Positions 61,761 to 64,000 of a stretch of DNA of 64,000 nucleotides are shown here, piece after piece. Position 1 is the first letter of the stretch. Each line of letters opens with the position of its first letter. Origin of the DNA: Tritrichomonas musculus (Eukaryota; Parabasalia; Tritrichomonadida; Tritrichomonadidae); assembly GCA_039105265.1 (NCBI GenBank), contig JAPFFF010000017.1:2728001-2792000 (forward strand), given 5' to 3'. The notes under the pieces are model-generated. The model was not told the DNA's origin. It searched no databases and saw only the letters and a program-made list of their open reading frames with translations. The position numbers and the translations under genes were made by a program.

Positions 61761-61802
61761 ATGACTTATATTTTAGGTATCAGTCATCAAAAATCATTTT
61801 GA
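61761..61802 (+). CDS. Micro-ORF MTYILGISHQKSF (C)
   Basis: Identical peptide to 40744-40785, after the short inverted repeat at about 61710-61750. Confidence 0.25.
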   Translation: MTYILGISHQKSF

Positions 61803-61805
61803 AGT

Positions 61806-61815
61806 TTTATTTTTG
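61806..61815 (+). promoter_or_regulatory. TTTATTTTTG promoter-like motif, C 81-aa gene
   Basis: Exact motif seven bases before the ATG at 61823. Confidence 0.5.
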
Positions 61816-61822
61816 GTTTAAA

Positions 61823-62068
61823 ATGAATAGTGCCATTAATGGTTTGAGTTGCGATACATCATCTTTACACGCTCAGTTTAGAAGGGTAAAGGATAAGATA
61901 TTTGATAAATGTATGAATTCTGAAGATGACGCATTAAACGGAACTTTTGATAAGATGATTCACATACTGTCGATATATAAACAGCTATTTAATGATATTG
62001 AATCAATCAAAATACAATTAAGAACCATTGATGAACGTATTAAATCAGCTGAACAAATGACTTTATAA
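61823..62068 (+). CDS. Small coiled-coil protein, 81 aa (C)
   Basis: Start at MNSAINGLSC, as in B; the frame is open a little further upstream but without ATG. Protein identical to B. Confidence 0.6.
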   Translation: MNSAINGLSCDTSSLHAQFRRVKDKIFDKCMNSEDDALNGTFDKMIHILSIYKQLFNDIESIKIQLRTIDERIKSAEQMTL

Positions 62069-62101
62069 ATGAATCATTGAATGGCTCATCATTAATGTTG
62101 T

Positions 62102-62111
62102 TTTATTTTTA
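62102..62111 (+). promoter_or_regulatory. TTTATTTTTA promoter-like motif, C 189-aa gene
   Basis: Variant box 21 bases before the ATG at 62133. Confidence 0.35.
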
Positions 62112-62132
62112 CCTAAAACGAATAACTTTAAA

Positions 62133-62702
62133 ATGAATAAAGCACGTATTCTATCATCAGAAAACGATGCATCAGTTAAGCAGGAACAATCAACCAGTAT
62201 TAATATAAACATCAAACCAAAGCAACCACAACCAGTTGAATATCCATCAGTACAACCATTACCACAATCATCTCAAGCCACAAATTTTACTATACCTCAG
62301 ATGAATGGAGTATATCAATCACAGCTTCCAACAAACAACGTTTCCCTAGAAAGAGGTATCAGTGATATTGGAGCTGATATAACAGAACTTGAAGCCAGAA
62401 ACAAATTCCTTGAGATATTGTTATCAATCTATGAAACAAATCCAATAAAAGTCAATGATTTATTAATTTGTCATTCAAATACATTAATGGAACTCATCAA
62501 ATTACTAACACAAGCAGATAAAGTTGAATTGATTGTCAATGATGATTGTGCGTGTAATGGTTGCGTTTCTCGTTCCAAATATCTTTTAATTGATAGGATA
62601 TTGGTGTACAAAAATAATGAATCAAATGACTTGAAATACAAATATAATAGTATTTATACCGAACTCATTAGACACAACATTTCATTGAAAACATGTATTT
62701 AA
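62133..62702 (+). CDS. Conserved protein with Pro/Gln-rich linker, 189 aa (C)
   Basis: C copy of 41115-41684; only two evident changes in the linker (QSSQATN, QMNGVY). The conserved N-terminus and Cys cluster are unchanged. Confidence 0.7.
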   Translation: MNKARILSSENDASVKQEQSTSININIKPKQPQPVEYPSVQPLPQSSQATNFTIPQMNGVYQSQLPTNNVSLERGISDIGADITELEARNKFLEILLSIYETNPIKVNDLLICHSNTLMELIKLLTQADKVELIVNDDCACNGCVSRSKYLLIDRILVYKNNESNDLKYKYNSIYTELIRHNISLKTCI

Positions 62703-62712
62703 AAACTAATAA

Positions 62713-62844
62713 ATGATATATGAAATATTAGTTGTTTCATTATTGACAGGTTTATTTTTAGTGAAGATTGTTGAAGTATCATTAATGATTCCTGACAAAG
62801 AACCAGAACTCAGTGAAGAGATAAGAACAAAAATGTATTCATGA
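62713..62844 (+). CDS. Single-pass membrane protein, 43 aa (C)
   Basis: One residue different from B (SLMIPDKEPE against SLMMPDKEPE). Hydrophobic segment, then acidic tail ending RTKMYS. Confidence 0.65.
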   Translation: MIYEILVVSLLTGLFLVKIVEVSLMIPDKEPELSEEIRTKMYS

Positions 62845-62869
62845 AGAGCTTTAACGAAAACTAAAAGAA

Positions 62870-63784
62870 ATGAAACGTTTCATGAAACCGACGCACTTTA
62901 ATTATAAAGAGGTTTTATTCTCTGATAGCTCTGATTATGATGATGACCGAATGAGTTTTGCATTTGAATATGAATCATTCAAGCCAACTGTTAATGAAAC
63001 AACATTTAATATTGATGACGAGATGAATAAAGCATATCAACGCAATGAATCAAAAATAAAGAATGAATCAATCAGACCGATCGCGAAAGGAATCTATGCA
63101 CAATACAATTCATTGAACATACTTGTCGGAAATCAAGGAAGAGGAAAGAGCCATGTAGTTTTAAGAGATATCATTCAAATGTCAAGATTAAAGAACTCCG
63201 ACTTTCATTTAATCGTTTATATATCTAAGAGCGGAACAATCAATGACGCTACATTTATTGCTCAACGTGAATTGATTCAACTTCCGATCAAAGTCATTAG
63301 TGATTCAGGCGCTGAAGAATATCTTAAACAACTTGATTTATATAAAGAATTGTATGATAAATATTGTTCGACCCCAAAAATAGTAATAAATGAAAAGAAG
63401 TTAAATGATATGTTTGAGTTTCTTCATATCGATAAGCTAGGTCAACCGAATAAACCGCTAAACACTATCATTCTTTGTGAAGATGCGAGCCGTTCATTAA
63501 TTTTAAAGACTGATTACTTTACAAATTATGTTTCACAACTCAGACATAAACATTCAATCGTTTACATTAATATTCAGTTCTTCAAAGCAATCAAAACAGA
63601 TTACAAGAATAATGCAACATCATTCTTTATCTTTAGTGGTTATTCTCGTCAAAAGTTGAGTTATGTATATCATCAAGTTCCGATTCCGATTGAGTTTGAA
63701 CATTTATGGCAAAAATATAAAGACTTATCAGGTCATCAATTCGTGTTGGTCAATACGAGAACAAACACAATTGAGATTCATTAA
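62870..63784 (+). CDS. FtsK/HerA-type DNA packaging ATPase, 304 aa (C)
   Basis: Walker A GNQGRGKSH and Walker B NTIILCEDAS as in B. At the place of B's insert it reads IVINEKKLNDMFEFL, agreeing with A (IIVDEQKLQQMFEFL). Confidence 0.9.
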   Translation: MKRFMKPTHFNYKEVLFSDSSDYDDDRMSFAFEYESFKPTVNETTFNIDDEMNKAYQRNESKIKNESIRPIAKGIYAQYNSLNILVGNQGRGKSHVVLRDIIQMSRLKNSDFHLIVYISKSGTINDATFIAQRELIQLPIKVISDSGAEEYLKQLDLYKELYDKYCSTPKIVINEKKLNDMFEFLHIDKLGQPNKPLNTIILCEDASRSLILKTDYFTNYVSQLRHKHSIVYINIQFFKAIKTDYKNNATSFFIFSGYSRQKLSYVYHQVPIPIEFEHLWQKYKDLSGHQFVLVNTRTNTIEIH

Positions 63785-64000
63785 TCTAATACAATTTGTT
63801 GTTGAACGCCAACAAACAGACGAGGCGTATTGATATTATATTTTTGTCTCATCTGTTCGATGAGTTCCTTTGTTTTCTTATCATTAACTTTCCTGATACT
63901 GTAATTATAATACTTGTAATCTTTAAATGATTGTTCTTCATTTGAACCTTCAGCGAAGAACTCAAGTGAATTCGTTGATATCCTTCTTCTAACATTTGAT
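63781..64000 (-). CDS. Terminal-region protein (C), runs off window
   Basis: C-terminal part of the homologue of 42792-43247: conserved YYNYSIRKV, MRQKYNINTPRLFVG and a QQQIVLD end. The 5' part and the right terminal repeat of C should follow beyond 64000. Confidence 0.7.
   Translation of the reverse strand, partial: SNVRRRISTNSLEFFAEGSNEEQSFKDYKYYNYSIRKVNDKKTKELIEQMRQKYNINTPRLFVGVQQQIVLD

Larger units (their letters stand above)
1096..64000. mobile_element. Polinton/Maverick element C, continues past window
   Basis: C starts with a terminal repeat at 1096 that resembles the end of B (both begin AGAGA and reach a shared CCGGCTGAGCAGG). Its genes run 1396-2997, stop at the insertion of B, and resume from 43730. 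By analogy with B, whose right end lies about 930 bp beyond its ATPase gene, the right end of C should be roughly 700 bp beyond the window. Without B and A, C is about 23 kb. Apart from the B insertion it looks whole; I saw no clear breaks in its visible genes. Confidence 0.9.

Noticed and set aside
1-64000. Host genes, tRNA or rRNA
   Set aside because: None recognised; all substantial reading frames belong to the elements.

Overview
The window is almost entirely Polinton/Maverick DNA, the large virus-like elements that carry a protein-primed DNA polymerase B, a retroviral-type integrase, a packaging ATPase and a double jelly-roll capsid protein. AT-rich, intron-poor sequence, the number of copies and their nesting fit a Trichomonas-like parabasalid genome (Trichomonas vaginalis is the obvious candidate); this is inference, because no host gene, tRNA or rRNA is visible. 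All elements are described as fossils.

Layout. Four elements sit inside one another. D (1-1095, a reverse-strand piece of a polymerase gene) is the outermost and is cut by C. C starts at 1096 and runs off the right edge. C is cut inside its capsid gene by B (2998-43723, 6-bp target duplication GACCCT). B is cut inside a small reverse-strand gene by A (3986-22983, 6-bp duplication AACGTG). Insertion order is therefore D, then C, then B, then A. B and C are close relatives; A is a distant family with the same core genes in another order and orientation.

Genes. B and C share this order: two small head-to-head genes; a coiled-coil gene; an 83-aa amphipathic protein; major capsid protein; integrase; a 116-aa protein; a basic low-complexity protein; a large structural-type protein divergent from a long fibre-like protein; a Cys-rich 354-aa protein flanked by inverted repeats; an HNH endonuclease; PolB; a 135-aa protein; an 81-aa coiled coil; a 189-aa protein; a 43-aa single-pass membrane protein; the ATPase; and a 151-aa protein next to the right terminal repeat. 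A carries most of these but lacks the 354-aa, stand-alone HNH and 81-aa genes.

How the parts fit. PolB with the terminal inverted repeats would replicate the element, and the integrase makes the 6-bp duplications. Capsid protein, ATPase, amphipathic peptide and fibres point to a virion-forming ancestry. A T-rich motif (TTTATTTTTG or close variants) lies just upstream of many start codons in both families and looks like an element-encoded promoter signal.

Most notable: short in-frame hairpin-pair insertions unique to B; a fibre segment shared between the distant families A and C; an HNH nuclease domain embedded in every PolB; terminal repeats that look homogenised at their outer ends; conserved very small genes.
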